Assembly: GCF_900604385.1 (NCBI RefSeq)
Contig: NZ_LR027382.1
Span: 1,302,001 to 1,366,000 of the forward strand
Direction: 5' to 3'
Length of the DNA: 64,000 nt
From: Alistipes megaguti
Lineage (GTDB): Bacteria; Bacteroidota; Bacteroidia; Bacteroidales; Rikenellaceae
Positions 7,656 to 16,125 of the stretch are shown here, piece by piece. Numbering within the stretch: the stretch's first letter is position 1; each line of letters starts with the position of its first letter. A program made the translations under genes and the position numbers. The notes under the pieces were generated by a model, which did not search any database, was not told the origin of the DNA, and saw only the letters and a list, made by a program, of their open reading frames with translations.

Positions 7656-9626
7656 CTATTTGATCTTCATCTCCCGGAGCAGATAACCGGCACCGCCGAT
7701 GCGGTCCATGACGAAGAGCACGTAGCGGATATCGACGGCGATGTTGCGGCAGATCGTGGGGTCGAACGCGATGTCGCTCATCGTCGAACGCCACGTACGG
7801 TCGAAGTTGATGCCGATCAGTTCGCCCCGGGCGTTCAGCACCGGCGATCCGGAGTTGCCGCCCGTGGTGTGGTTCGAGGCCAGGAAGCAGACCGGAACCG
7901 TCCGCCGTCCGTCGATCTCCACGCCCCAGCGCCCGTAATCCTTCGAGGCGTAGAGGTCGCGCAGCGCCTGCGGAATGTCGTAGTCGTAGATCTCGGGGTT
8001 GTCCTTGGCGATGATCCCGTCGAGGGTCGTCAGCGGCGTGTGGTACTCGCCATCGGCATACTCGTAGCCGGCAATGGCGCCGTAGGCCACGCGCAGCGTC
8101 AGGTTGGCGTCGGGGTAGTAGGGGTGGTCGGGCCACGTGGTGCGCAGTTCGTGGACATAGCCGCGGTAGAGATCGTTCAGACGCCGGCTCGTGAGGTTGC
8201 GCAGGCGGTCGGTACCCAGCAGCCAGGTGATGTGGTCGAGCATGCGCTTCGAACCGTTGCGCAGCGAGTCGCTCAGCGGCGTCTCTGCGCCGGCCCACAC
8301 CTCCTCGAAGACCTCTTCGGCGAAGGTTTCGGGTGAACCGCTTCGGGCTACGCCGTCGAGGAAGGCCGGCACCTGGTATTGGGCCGGACAGCGGCGGGCG
8401 TATTCGCCGAAGAGCCAGCGGAACAGTTCGCGCTCGGTCTCACGACGGGCCGGGAAGACCGCCTCGGCGCGCTCCTCGTCGGTATATTTCGCCGGCAGGG
8501 CCCGGAGGGTCTCCACCGTGATTTCACGGGCGAAATAGGGGGTCATGATGCGTTGGTATTCGGCCTTCATTTCGCGCAGCAGCTCCGCGCCGCGGGAATT
8601 TTCGCGGGCAAAGGCCTCTTCGCGCTGACGTTTGGTCTCGACGGTTTTCCGGCGCGTGAGGCCCAGCACCTCGCCTTGCCACTTCTTCCAGGCATTGGCG
8701 ATCGTGGCGCGCTGGGCGGCGTAGTGGATGCGCAGCGCCGGATCGCTCTCCTGGGCGCGGGCGATGATCTCGAGGCGGCCGTCGCGGATGGCGATCTTGG
8801 CCGGGTCGGACTGCGTGGCGATGTACTCCGCGGCATCCGAGAGGATATACTCCTGGGTGTTGCCCGGGAAACCGTAGATCATCGTGAAGTCCCCCTCGCG
8901 GAACCCTTTGGTCGAGATCGTGAAGTACTTTTTCGGCCGATAGGGGACGTTGTCGGGCGAGTAGGCGGCGGGTTTGTTCTCCTTTGAGGCGTAGATGCGG
9001 AAGACGGAGAAGTCACCCGTGTGGCGGGGCCAGATCCAGTTGTCGGTGTCGCCGCCGAACTTGCCGATCGACGAGGGCGGGGCGGCCACCAGACGTACGT
9101 CGTCGAACTGCTCGTAGAGGAAGAGGAACTGCTGGTCGCCGTAATACATCTGCTCGACGGTGGCCTTGTAACCCTCCCCCTCGGCCTCGGCGCGGCGGAT
9201 GATCTCCTCGGGGGTCTCACCGGCGGCGATGCGGTCGGTCACCTCCTCCATGCGCACCAGAAAACGGACGTTGAGCCCCTTGTTCGGAAGCTCCTCCTGG
9301 CGTGAACGGGCCCAGAAACCGTGGGTCAGGTAGTCGTGTTCGACGGTCGAATGGCGCTGGATGGCATCGTAACCGCAGTGGTGGTTGGTCAGCAGCAGCC
9401 CCTCCGGGGAGACCAGTTCGCCGGTGCATCCGCCGTCGAAGAGCACCACGGCATCCTTCATCGAGGCGCGGTTGATCGAGTAGATGTCTTCGGCCGTGAG
9501 GCGGAATCCCTTGGCGCGCATGTCGTCGATGCGCGAGGCGATGAGGCTCGGGAGCCACATGCCCTCGTCGGCTGCGGCGGTCAGCAGGCTGAAGAGGGCC
9601 AGAAGCGAGAACAGGGTGCGTTTCAT
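7656..9626 (-). CDS. S46 family dipeptidyl-peptidase, DPP11-like
   Basis: A 656-residue exported serine peptidase that removes dipeptides from peptide N-termini. Signal peptide about 1-19. Catalytic elements: His83 in LLTNHHCG, an Asp in the segment GGDTDNW to HTGDFS (about 192-205), and Ser592 in GGNSGSPVLN. Eighteen residues after the catalytic Ser is Arg610 (NFDRTW). In this family Arg at that place marks DPP11 (Asp/Glu preference) while Gly marks DPP7, so acidic P1 preference is expected. It is somewhat shorter than the roughly 700-720 residues of characterised members. Its ATG overlaps the maf stop as ATGA, so the two are translated together. Confidence 0.9.
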   Translation of the reverse strand: MKRTLFSLLALFSLLTAAADEGMWLPSLIASRIDDMRAKGFRLTAEDIYSINRASMKDAVVLFDGGCTGELVSPEGLLLTNHHCGYDAIQRHSTVEHDYLTHGFWARSRQEELPNKGLNVRFLVRMEEVTDRIAAGETPEEIIRRAEAEGEGYKATVEQMYYGDQQFLFLYEQFDDVRLVAAPPSSIGKFGGDTDNWIWPRHTGDFSVFRIYASKENKPAAYSPDNVPYRPKKYFTISTKGFREGDFTMIYGFPGNTQEYILSDAAEYIATQSDPAKIAIRDGRLEIIARAQESDPALRIHYAAQRATIANAWKKWQGEVLGLTRRKTVETKRQREEAFARENSRGAELLREMKAEYQRIMTPYFAREITVETLRALPAKYTDEERAEAVFPARRETERELFRWLFGEYARRCPAQYQVPAFLDGVARSGSPETFAEEVFEEVWAGAETPLSDSLRNGSKRMLDHITWLLGTDRLRNLTSRRLNDLYRGYVHELRTTWPDHPYYPDANLTLRVAYGAIAGYEYADGEYHTPLTTLDGIIAKDNPEIYDYDIPQALRDLYASKDYGRWGVEIDGRRTVPVCFLASNHTTGGNSGSPVLNARGELIGINFDRTWRSTMSDIAFDPTICRNIAVDIRYVLFVMDRIGGAGYLLREMKIK

Positions 9627-10219
9627 GCGTTGAGGAATTTATTCAGTTCGGTGTATACTTTCTGGACGGGGAGTCCCATGACGTTGTAGAACGATCCTTC
9701 GATGCGTTCGATGGCGGCATAGCCGATCCACTCCTGAATGCCGTACGAGCCGGCCTTGTCGAAGGGGCGGAAGGTGTCGACGTAGTAGTCGATCTCCTCA
9801 TCCGTGAGGGGCCGGAACCAGACGTCGGTCCGCGCCTCGAACGAGTGGATGCGCTCCGTCGTACGGAGGGTCACGCCGGAGACTACCGTGTGGCGGCGTC
9901 CCGAGAGGCTGCGGAGCATGGCGACGGCCTCTTCGCGGCCGTGGGGTTTGCCCAGCACCCGTCCGTCGAGCACCACCACGGTGTCGGCCGTCAGCAGGAT
10001 GTCGCCTTCGGCGAGCGGTGCGGGGTAGGCGCGGCTCTTGAGCTGTGAGAGGTAGAGCGGGACCTCTTCGGCTGCAAGATCGGCCGGGTAGCGCTCTTCG
10101 CAGTCGTATTTCGGGGCCAGTTCGTAGGGGAGCCCGCAGGCCGTGAGGAGTTCCCGGCGGCGGGGCGACTGCGAAGCCAGCAGCAGCCGTCGGGAGTGGA
10201 GTTGTTCGTGTAAAAGCAT
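9623..10219 (-). CDS. maf: Maf-family nucleotide pyrophosphatase
   Basis: A 198-residue Maf/Ham1-fold protein that hydrolyses nucleoside triphosphates, often dTTP, UTP or modified forms. Family signature LLLASQSPRRRELL sits at the N-terminus, then ADTVVVLDGRVLGKP and FRPFDKAGSYGIQEW. The reading frame runs open a further 50 codons upstream, but that stretch is Pro/Arg-rich and unlike Maf; ATG 10219 puts the signature where it belongs. The stop overlaps the S46 peptidase start by 4 nt. Confidence 0.9.
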   Translation of the reverse strand: MLLHEQLHSRRLLLASQSPRRRELLTACGLPYELAPKYDCEERYPADLAAEEVPLYLSQLKSRAYPAPLAEGDILLTADTVVVLDGRVLGKPHGREEAVAMLRSLSGRRHTVVSGVTLRTTERIHSFEARTDVWFRPLTDEEIDYYVDTFRPFDKAGSYGIQEWIGYAAIERIEGSFYNVMGLPVQKVYTELNKFLNA

Positions 10220-10360
10220 GTTTTCGTGCAGGTCGTTTTTTGTTTTTTTGTCTGTTTCGGCGGGCGGCGGACGCACTGGTCGGGCCGCTCGGCTGTTCGG
10301 AGCGCCGGCCGGTTTGCCGGTTGTCCGGGGGCTTGGGAATTCGGGAGCTCGGGCGGCGGG

Positions 10361-10399
10361 TCCTGTCATCCGGTCCTGTCATCCGGTCCTGTCATCCAG
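10361..10399. repeat. 13-bp tandem repeat, three copies
   Basis: TCCTGTCATCCGG at 10361-10373 and 10374-10386, then a copy with one change at 10387-10399, in the 220-bp spacer between the FAH-family gene and maf. No gene or promoter was seen in the rest of 10220-10439. Confidence 0.8.
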
Positions 10400-10439
10400 C
10401 CCCTCGCCGATCCCTCTGCGGTCCCTCGTCGGCCCCTTG

Positions 10440-11072
10440 CTACCGGATGTCGAAGTTGAGCAGTTCGTGCCCCTCGAGCGAGGCCCGAAGGTTGTTGCCG
10501 GGGTAGACGGGACCGACCCCGGCCGGCGTTCCGGTGAAGAGCAGATCGCCCATGCGCAGCGTGACATACTGCGAGACGGCGGCGATCAGCCGGTCGACCG
10601 TGAAGATCATCTCGGCGGTCGAGCCCGTCTGGCGGCGCTCTCCATCGATGTCGAGCGTGAAGTGCAGCTGCTGCACGTTGCCGCCCAGTTCGGCGAGCGG
10701 CAGGAATTGCGGCGAGAGGGCCGCCGAGTGGTCGAAGGCCTTGCAGCGCTCCCAGGGAAGCCCCTGGGCGATAGCTTCACGCTGCAGGTCGCGGGCCGTG
10801 AAGTCGATGCCGAGCCCCACCTCGTCGTAGTAGCGGTGGGCGAATCGCTCGGAGATGGCCCGTCCGACGCGGTTGATGCGCACGACCAGCTCGCATTCGT
10901 AGTGCACCTCCTGCGAGAAGTGCGGAATGTAGAAGGGGTCGTTGTTGCGCAGCAGCGCCGTGTCGGGTTTCATGAACCAGAGGGGCTCGGCGCCGCTTTC
11001 GGCCAGACCGGTCGTGTGGTGCAGCTCTTCGGCGTGGGCCCGGTAGTTGCGTCCGATGCAGATGATCTTCAT
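10440..11072 (-). CDS. Fumarylacetoacetate hydrolase family protein (YcgM-like)
   Basis: A 210-residue single FAH domain, the size of the small YcgM/FAHD1 group. The N-terminal IGRNYRAHAEEL and FMKPDTALL motifs, the metal-binding acidic pair in YECELVV with Asp in DFTARDLQ, KAFDHSAALSP, and the C-terminal LLFTGTPAGVGPV are all present. Related enzymes act on acylpyruvates, oxaloacetate or 2-oxo dienoates using Mg2+; the substrate here is not predictable. Its start overlaps the lpxB stop as ATGA, which is positional coupling with no obvious pathway link. Confidence 0.85.
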   Translation of the reverse strand: MKIICIGRNYRAHAEELHHTTGLAESGAEPLWFMKPDTALLRNNDPFYIPHFSQEVHYECELVVRINRVGRAISERFAHRYYDEVGLGIDFTARDLQREAIAQGLPWERCKAFDHSAALSPQFLPLAELGGNVQQLHFTLDIDGERRQTGSTAEMIFTVDRLIAAVSQYVTLRMGDLLFTGTPAGVGPVYPGNNLRASLEGHELLNFDIR

Positions 11073-12205
11073 GGTTTTGGGTTTTTGAGCAGTTCGACCA
11101 TGCGGCGCGCGAAGCGGTCGCTGGCGCCGGGACCGCCGATGATGGTGCGCAGCCGGTCGAAGTCGGCCAGCATCCTTTCGCGGCGCTCACCGCCCGGGAG
11201 AATGGCTCGCAACTCGCGTTCGGCGCGCGAGATGTCGAGGTTCGACTGGAGCACCTCGGCGACCGCTTCGCGCCCGAGGTTGAGGTTGACCAGCGAGACC
11301 CACGGACAGTGCAGGAAGAGCGGCATGCCGTGGTATTCGATCCACGAGAGGCGGTAGACCACCACCTCGGGGACGCCCAGCAGGGCGGTTTCGAGCGTGG
11401 CGGTACCCGATGCGACGACGGCGGCCTCCGCGGCCCGGAGGGTCTCGTAGGTCTGGTCGCAGACCCGGCGCAGCGGGGTGCCGGCCAGATACTCCTCGTA
11501 GAGCGAGGGTTCGAGCCACGATACGCCGGCCACGACAAACTGCCGGTCGGGGAAATGCCGTGCGAGGGCGACCATCAGCGGGAGGTTCTTGCGGATCTCC
11601 GAGCGGCGGCTGCCGGCCAGCAGGGCGATGATCGGTCGTGCGTCGAGGCCGTTGCGACGACGGAACTCATCGGCCGGGGGCAGTTGGGGCAGGCGCTCCG
11701 CGAGTACGTCGACGAGCGGATTGCCCTCGAAAATGGGGCGGATGCCGTGACGCGGAAAGTAGTCGCACTCGAAGGGGAAGATGATGAACAGTCGGTCGAC
11801 ATCGCGTTGGATGGCGCGGATGCGTCCCTCGCGCGAGGCCCAGACCTTCGGGGCGATGTAATAGAACGTACGGAGCCCCTGCTGCCGGGCCCAGCGGGCG
11901 ATCTTCAGGTTGAAGCCCGGGTAGTCGATCAGGATCACCACGTCGGGGGCGAATGCGGCGATCTGCTCCCGGCATTGGCGCATCTGGCGGCGGATCGTGC
12001 CGAGGTTCTTCAGTACCTGGACCACTCCGAAGAACGACGTTTCGCGGTAGTTCATCTGGAGGTTTTCGCGGCCGCCGGCCTCGGCCATGAGGTCGCCGCC
12101 CCAGAAGCGGAACTCGGCCTCGGGGTCGGCTTTTCGCAGGCCGCGGATCAGGTTGGCGCCGTGCAGGTCGCCCGAAGGCTCGCCGGCGATGAGGTAGTAT
12201 TTCAT
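11069..12205 (-). CDS. lpxB: Lipid-A-disaccharide synthase
   Basis: A 378-residue GT19 glycosyltransferase that joins UDP-2,3-diacylglucosamine to lipid X, giving the lipid A disaccharide at the inner membrane. Signature LIAGEPSGDLHGANLI is at the N-terminus; VVILIDYPGFNLKIARWA, YYIAPKVWASREGRI and LLAGSRRSEI match the family. Start is ATG 12205; a TTG two codons earlier is possible. It overlaps the FAH-family gene by 4 nt and follows trmD by 94 nt. Confidence 0.95.
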   Translation of the reverse strand: MKYYLIAGEPSGDLHGANLIRGLRKADPEAEFRFWGGDLMAEAGGRENLQMNYRETSFFGVVQVLKNLGTIRRQMRQCREQIAAFAPDVVILIDYPGFNLKIARWARQQGLRTFYYIAPKVWASREGRIRAIQRDVDRLFIIFPFECDYFPRHGIRPIFEGNPLVDVLAERLPQLPPADEFRRRNGLDARPIIALLAGSRRSEIRKNLPLMVALARHFPDRQFVVAGVSWLEPSLYEEYLAGTPLRRVCDQTYETLRAAEAAVVASGTATLETALLGVPEVVVYRLSWIEYHGMPLFLHCPWVSLVNLNLGREAVAEVLQSNLDISRAERELRAILPGGERRERMLADFDRLRTIIGGPGASDRFARRMVELLKNPKP

Positions 12206-12299
12206 GTGCAAGCTTGTTTGCGGTCCGATGCGGGGAACGGGTTCGGTGGATTCGTGCCTTGTGGCGGGGATGGCCGGCCGTCACCCGGGTGTCGGAGTG

Positions 12300-12977
12300 T
12301 TATTTCTCCAGCAGGTCGGGGCGCAGCCGCCGGGTGCGTTCGTAGGCCTGCTCGTCCTGCCACTTTTCGATCTCGGCGAAGTTGCCCGACAGCAGCACGT
12401 CCGGAACCCGCCAGCCGCGGAACTCCGCCGGACGGGTGTAGATGGGCGGTGCCAGCAGGTTGTCCTGGAACGAATCGGTCAGGGCCGAGGCCTCGTCGCC
12501 GATCGCCCCCGGGATGAGCCGCACCACCGAATCGGCGATGATGCAGGCGGCCAGTTCGCCCCCTGTCAGGACGTAGTCGCCGATCGAGATCTCGCGCGTG
12601 ACGAGGTGTTCGCGGATGCGGTGGTCGATCCCCTTGTAGTGGCCGCAGAGGATGATGATGTTCTCGAGCATCGAGAGGCGGTTGGCCTCGTGCTGGTCGT
12701 AGCGCACGCCGTCGGGCGAGGTGTAGATGATCTCGTCGTAGGTGCGCTCGCTCTGGAGCTTCTCGACCAGTTCGAAGACCGGTTCGCACTTCATGACCAT
12801 GCCGGCCTCGCCGCCGAAGGGGTAGTCGTCGGTGGTTTTGCGGCGGTCGTGTGCGTAGTCGTGGAGGTTGTGTACGACGATCTCCACGAGCCCCTTCTCC
12901 TGCGCGCGCCGCAGGATCGACTCGTTCAGGGGCGAGGTCATCAGATCGGGTACCGAGGATATGATGTCAATGCGCAT
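12300..12977 (-). CDS. trmD: tRNA (guanine(37)-N1)-methyltransferase
   Basis: A 225-residue SPOUT-class enzyme that makes m1G37 in tRNAs with G36 and so prevents frameshifting. Seen are the N-terminal MRIDIISSVPDL, the substrate segment DYPFGGEAGMVMK and the trefoil knot region ISIGDYVLTGGELAA, followed by DSFQDNLLAPPIYTRP. The FkbM-type gene upstream overlaps its start by 11 nt. In many bacteria trmD sits beside rplS; here rplS is about 42 kb away. Confidence 0.96.
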   Translation of the reverse strand: MRIDIISSVPDLMTSPLNESILRRAQEKGLVEIVVHNLHDYAHDRRKTTDDYPFGGEAGMVMKCEPVFELVEKLQSERTYDEIIYTSPDGVRYDQHEANRLSMLENIIILCGHYKGIDHRIREHLVTREISIGDYVLTGGELAACIIADSVVRLIPGAIGDEASALTDSFQDNLLAPPIYTRPAEFRGWRVPDVLLSGNFAEIEKWQDEQAYERTRRLRPDLLEK

Positions 12978-13698
12978 GGCGGAAGATGATGTCTTTGGTC
13001 GATTCGGGGGTAAGCGGAATTTCGCCTCCGTGGTCGAGGGTGAAGCCCCGATATCCCAGCGCGGTGAAGAGGCGGATGATCTCGGGACGGTTCCCGCCGC
13101 CGGTCTCGATGAGCACCGTGGGGCGGAAGCGCTCCAGCAGGGACCGCATCTCGCGCATGACCGTCAGTTCGTAGCCCTCGATGTCGCACTTGATGAAGTC
13201 CAGCCTCTCGAGCCGGGCGAAGAGCTCGCTGCCGCGGCGCATGCGGGCCGTGAACTCTACGTCGGTCCGCTCGCCGGAGTCGTTGACGAAGTTCTGCCCG
13301 GTACCGAGGTATCCGTTTTTGCGGGCCGAGTCGTTTCCCATGGCCACGTCGCGGTTTTCGGCGCCGAGGGCGTAGGGGAGGATCTCGACGTTGGAGCAGC
13401 GGCGCAGGTTGCGGCTCAGGACCTTGCGGATCGGCGCGACGGGCTCCACGGCCAGCACCCGGCCCGAGGGGCCGGCCAGGCGGGAGATCGTGCGAGCGTA
13501 GTAGCCGAGGTTGGCGCCGATGTCGATGCAGGTGTCGCCCTCGTGGACCAGCTGCGGCAGGTGATAGACATACTCCGTGGCGGGGGCGTAGCGGCCGATG
13601 CCGAGGCGCTGCCAGAGGAAGAACATCCGGCTTACGACACGGAGGTATCCCTCGAGCGGGAGGGTGTGGTAGAGCAGACGGTGAATCGGTGCCTTCAT
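12967..13698 (-). CDS. FkbM-family SAM-dependent methyltransferase
   Basis: A 243-residue protein with an FkbM methyltransferase domain: SAM-binding GDTCIDIGANLGYY near residue 55, VLAVEPVAP, and LDFIKCDIEGYEL followed by VLIETGGG. FkbM-type enzymes mostly O-methylate glycans or natural products; the target here is unknown. ATG 13698 lies in an ATGA overlap with the upstream MBL gene, and the 3' end overlaps trmD. The position near lpxB makes a surface-glycan substrate conceivable, but that is only context. Confidence 0.85.
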   Translation of the reverse strand: MKAPIHRLLYHTLPLEGYLRVVSRMFFLWQRLGIGRYAPATEYVYHLPQLVHEGDTCIDIGANLGYYARTISRLAGPSGRVLAVEPVAPIRKVLSRNLRRCSNVEILPYALGAENRDVAMGNDSARKNGYLGTGQNFVNDSGERTDVEFTARMRRGSELFARLERLDFIKCDIEGYELTVMREMRSLLERFRPTVLIETGGGNRPEIIRLFTALGYRGFTLDHGGEIPLTPESTKDIIFRHAH

Positions 13699-14366
13699 TG
13701 GTTGCGGTAGTTGACCTCCTCGTTGAGGACCTCGACGATGAAGGGGTTGTAGAGCAGTTCGTGGCCGATCGTCGTCTCGGGGCCGTGGCCCGGGTAGACG
13801 CGCACCTCCTCGCCCAGCGGGACGATCACGTCGAGGATCGAGCGCATGATCCACGAGTAGTCGCCGCCCGGAAGGTCCGTGCGCCCGATCGACTCGCGGA
13901 AGAGCGTGTCGCCCGTGAAGAGCGACTTCGATTCGGGTTCGTAGAAGGCCACGTGGCCGGGCGTATGGCCCGGGGTGCGGAGAATCTGCAGGCGGGTTTG
14001 GCCGAAGCGGATCTCCTGCTGTTGTTCGAGGTCGATGTCGGTCGAGGGCATTGCGCCGATCCTGACGCCGAAGACCGAGCCGCTCGTGGCGGCGTTGTCG
14101 ACCAGGAAGCGGTCCTTCGACGAGAGGGCGAAGGGGATTCCGTAGCGCTGTTTGAGGTGTTCGACGCCGAGCGTATGGTCGAAGTGTCCGTGGGTATTGG
14201 CGGCCAGAACGGGTTTCAGACCGTGGCGGGCGATGAAGTCGTCCAGGGCGGCATCCTCGCGCGGCGAGGAGTTCCCGGCGTCGATGACGACGCATTCCGA
14301 GGTGTCGTCCCAGAGGAGGTAGGTGTTCTCCTGTATCGGATTGAAGGTCAGACAGGCGATTTTCAT
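13695..14366 (-). CDS. Metallo-beta-lactamase-fold hydrolase (glyoxalase II-like)
   Basis: A 223-residue MBL-fold hydrolase with the metal motif THGHFDHT near residue 58, a further His in TPGHTPGHV, Asp in LFTGDTLF and His in YPGHGPET. These are the seven metal ligands of the YcbL/glyoxalase II group, which hydrolyses thioesters such as S-lactoyl-glutathione or related persulfide substrates. Start ATG 14366 follows a perfect -7 box; an upstream in-frame extension is Pro-rich and not family-like. First gene of the overlapping minus-strand series. Confidence 0.88.
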   Translation of the reverse strand: MKIACLTFNPIQENTYLLWDDTSECVVIDAGNSSPREDAALDDFIARHGLKPVLAANTHGHFDHTLGVEHLKQRYGIPFALSSKDRFLVDNAATSGSVFGVRIGAMPSTDIDLEQQQEIRFGQTRLQILRTPGHTPGHVAFYEPESKSLFTGDTLFRESIGRTDLPGGDYSWIMRSILDVIVPLGEEVRVYPGHGPETTIGHELLYNPFIVEVLNEEVNYRNQ

Positions 14367-14401
14367 AGATGTAATTGACTTTTTCGGGGTCACTGTTCGG
14401 G

Positions 14402-14409
14402 CAAAGATA
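14402..14409 (-). promoter_or_regulatory. Predicted -7 box of the MBL-FkbM-trmD series
   Basis: Reads TATCTTTG on the minus strand, full match to TAnnTTTG, 35 nt upstream of the MBL start. No clear -33 TTTG. Confidence 0.55.
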
Positions 14410-14527
14410 GCGTTTTTTGCGGGATTTTGCCTATCTTTATTCCTCAAAAGCGCTTCCGGGAGGGGCGGCCGTGAGCGGGGGTGTGAGCCGGATGGGGCGA
14501 TAGCGGCTGCCGGGGCGAAAATTTTGT

Positions 14528-14535
14528 TACCTTTG
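14528..14535 (+). promoter_or_regulatory. Predicted -7 box of rlmD
   Basis: TACCTTTG, full match to TAnnTTTG, 25 nt before the rlmD ATG. No clear -33 element. Confidence 0.55.
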
Positions 14536-14560
14536 CACTCTGAATTCCGAATCCGAAACG

Positions 14561-15970
14561 ATGGCAAGAAAGAAAGCGAACTATCCCCTGATCGAGGGGC
14601 TTGAGATTACGACCCTGGCGGCCGAGGGCAAGGCCATGGGCCGCTGGAACGATGTGGTGGTCTTCGTGCCGATGACCGTGCCGGGCGACGTGGTGGACGT
14701 GCAGATCCGCCTCAAGCGACGCCGCTTCATGGAGGGCTACGTGGTGAACTACGTGAAACGCTCGCCGCTGCGCGAGGAGCCCTTCTGCGAACACTTTGGC
14801 GTCTGCGGCGGCTGCAAGTGGCAGAACCTCCCCTACGAGGAGCAGCTGCGCTTCAAGACGGCGCAGGTGCGCGACCAGCTGACGCGCATCGGCAAACTCA
14901 CGCTGCCGGAGATCGCCCCCTGCCTGGGATCGGCCGAGACGCGCTTCTACCGCAACAAGCTCGAATTCACCTTTGCCGACCGCGGCTGGCTCACGCGCGA
15001 GCAGATCGCCTCGGGCGAGGAACTCGAAGCATCGCCGGCCGTGGGGTTCCACATTCCGGGGATGTTCGACAAGGTGCTCGACATCCGCCGGTGCTGGCTG
15101 CAGCCCGACCCCTCGAACGGGATCCGCCTCGAGACCAAACGCTTCTGCCTTGAACACGGCTATACGTTCCATAACGCCCGCGAACATACGGGGTTCATGC
15201 GCAACATGATCATCCGCACGGCCTCGACGGGCGAGGTGATGGTGATTGTGGTCTTCGGCGAGGAGGACCGCGCACGCCGTGAGGCGCTGCTCGACCACTT
15301 GTCGGAGCGCTTCCCGCAGATCACCTCGCTCTTCTACATCGTCAACACGAAGTTGAACGACTCGGTGGGTGATCTGGAGCCGGTCTGCTACCGCGGCAAG
15401 GACCACATCATTGAGGAGATGGAGGGGCTGCGCTTCAAGGTGGGTCCGAAGTCCTTCTACCAGACCAATTCGAAGCAGGCCTACGAACTCTACAAGGTGG
15501 CCCGCACGTTTGCCGACCTGCACCCCGAAGATACGCTCTACGACCTCTATACCGGAACGGGGACGATCGCCAACTTCTGTGCCGCACGCTGTGCGCGGGT
15601 CGTGGGCATCGAGTACGTCCCCGAAGCGATCGCTGACGCGAAGGTCAACTCCGAGCTGAACGGCATCCGCAACACGCGTTTCTATGCCGGCGACATGAAG
15701 GCGGTGCTCGACGATGCGTTCGTTGCGGCGAACGGCCATCCGGATGTCATCATCCTCGATCCGCCGCGCGCTGGAGTGGACGAGCCGGTGATTGAGGTGA
15801 TCCTGCGGGCGGCCCCCGAGCGGATTGTCTACGTGAGCTGCAACCCGGCCACGCAGGCGCGCGACCTGGCGTTGATGAACGAAGCCTACCGCGTTGAGGC
15901 GGTGCAGCCCGTCGACATGTTCCCCCACACGCATCATGTGGAGAATGTCGTAAAGCTGGTGCGCCGCTGA
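14561..15970 (+). CDS. rlmD: 23S rRNA (uracil-C5)-methyltransferase, RlmD/RumA type
   Basis: A 469-residue class I methyltransferase with an N-terminal TRAM domain (about 10-70), the iron-sulfur cysteines FCEHFGVCGGCKW near residue 78 plus a fourth Cys in RRCWLQ, and a SAM domain with LYDLYTGTGTIANF. Catalytic Cys is in VYVSCNPATQARDL after LDPPRAGV. It is expected to make m5U in 23S rRNA, but members of this COG in Bacteroidota vary in target position, so the exact uridine is inferred. Monocistronic, with its own -7 box. Confidence 0.88.
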   Translation: MARKKANYPLIEGLEITTLAAEGKAMGRWNDVVVFVPMTVPGDVVDVQIRLKRRRFMEGYVVNYVKRSPLREEPFCEHFGVCGGCKWQNLPYEEQLRFKTAQVRDQLTRIGKLTLPEIAPCLGSAETRFYRNKLEFTFADRGWLTREQIASGEELEASPAVGFHIPGMFDKVLDIRRCWLQPDPSNGIRLETKRFCLEHGYTFHNAREHTGFMRNMIIRTASTGEVMVIVVFGEEDRARREALLDHLSERFPQITSLFYIVNTKLNDSVGDLEPVCYRGKDHIIEEMEGLRFKVGPKSFYQTNSKQAYELYKVARTFADLHPEDTLYDLYTGTGTIANFCAARCARVVGIEYVPEAIADAKVNSELNGIRNTRFYAGDMKAVLDDAFVAANGHPDVIILDPPRAGVDEPVIEVILRAAPERIVYVSCNPATQARDLALMNEAYRVEAVQPVDMFPHTHHVENVVKLVRR

Positions 15971-15994
15971 TCTTGGTGGGCTATTGGCCCTGCC

Positions 15995-16059
15995 GCACGG
16001 CGCTGTATGTCCCGCGTCGCCTGCCCGCCTTGTACTGTACAGTACGTTCCGCGCCGTGC
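15995..16059. other. Inverted repeat with nested perfect palindrome
   Basis: GCACGGCGC (15995-16003) is the inverse of GCGCCGTGC (16051-16059). Between them lies the 14-bp perfect palindrome GTACTGTACAGTAC (16032-16045). It sits 80 nt upstream of the LytM-like gene and could be an operator or an RNA structure. No -7 box was seen beside it. Confidence 0.5.
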
Positions 16060-16125
16060 TGTCCGCCCGCGCCCCGCTTTTTCCGGGGCCCGGCAACCGA
16101 TTGAACAACCTTAAAACTTCAAACC

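Noticed and set aside
14432..14439. TATCTTTA as a second plus-strand promoter for rlmD
   Set aside because: One mismatch, no -33 at proper distance, and a perfect box lies closer to the gene at 14528.
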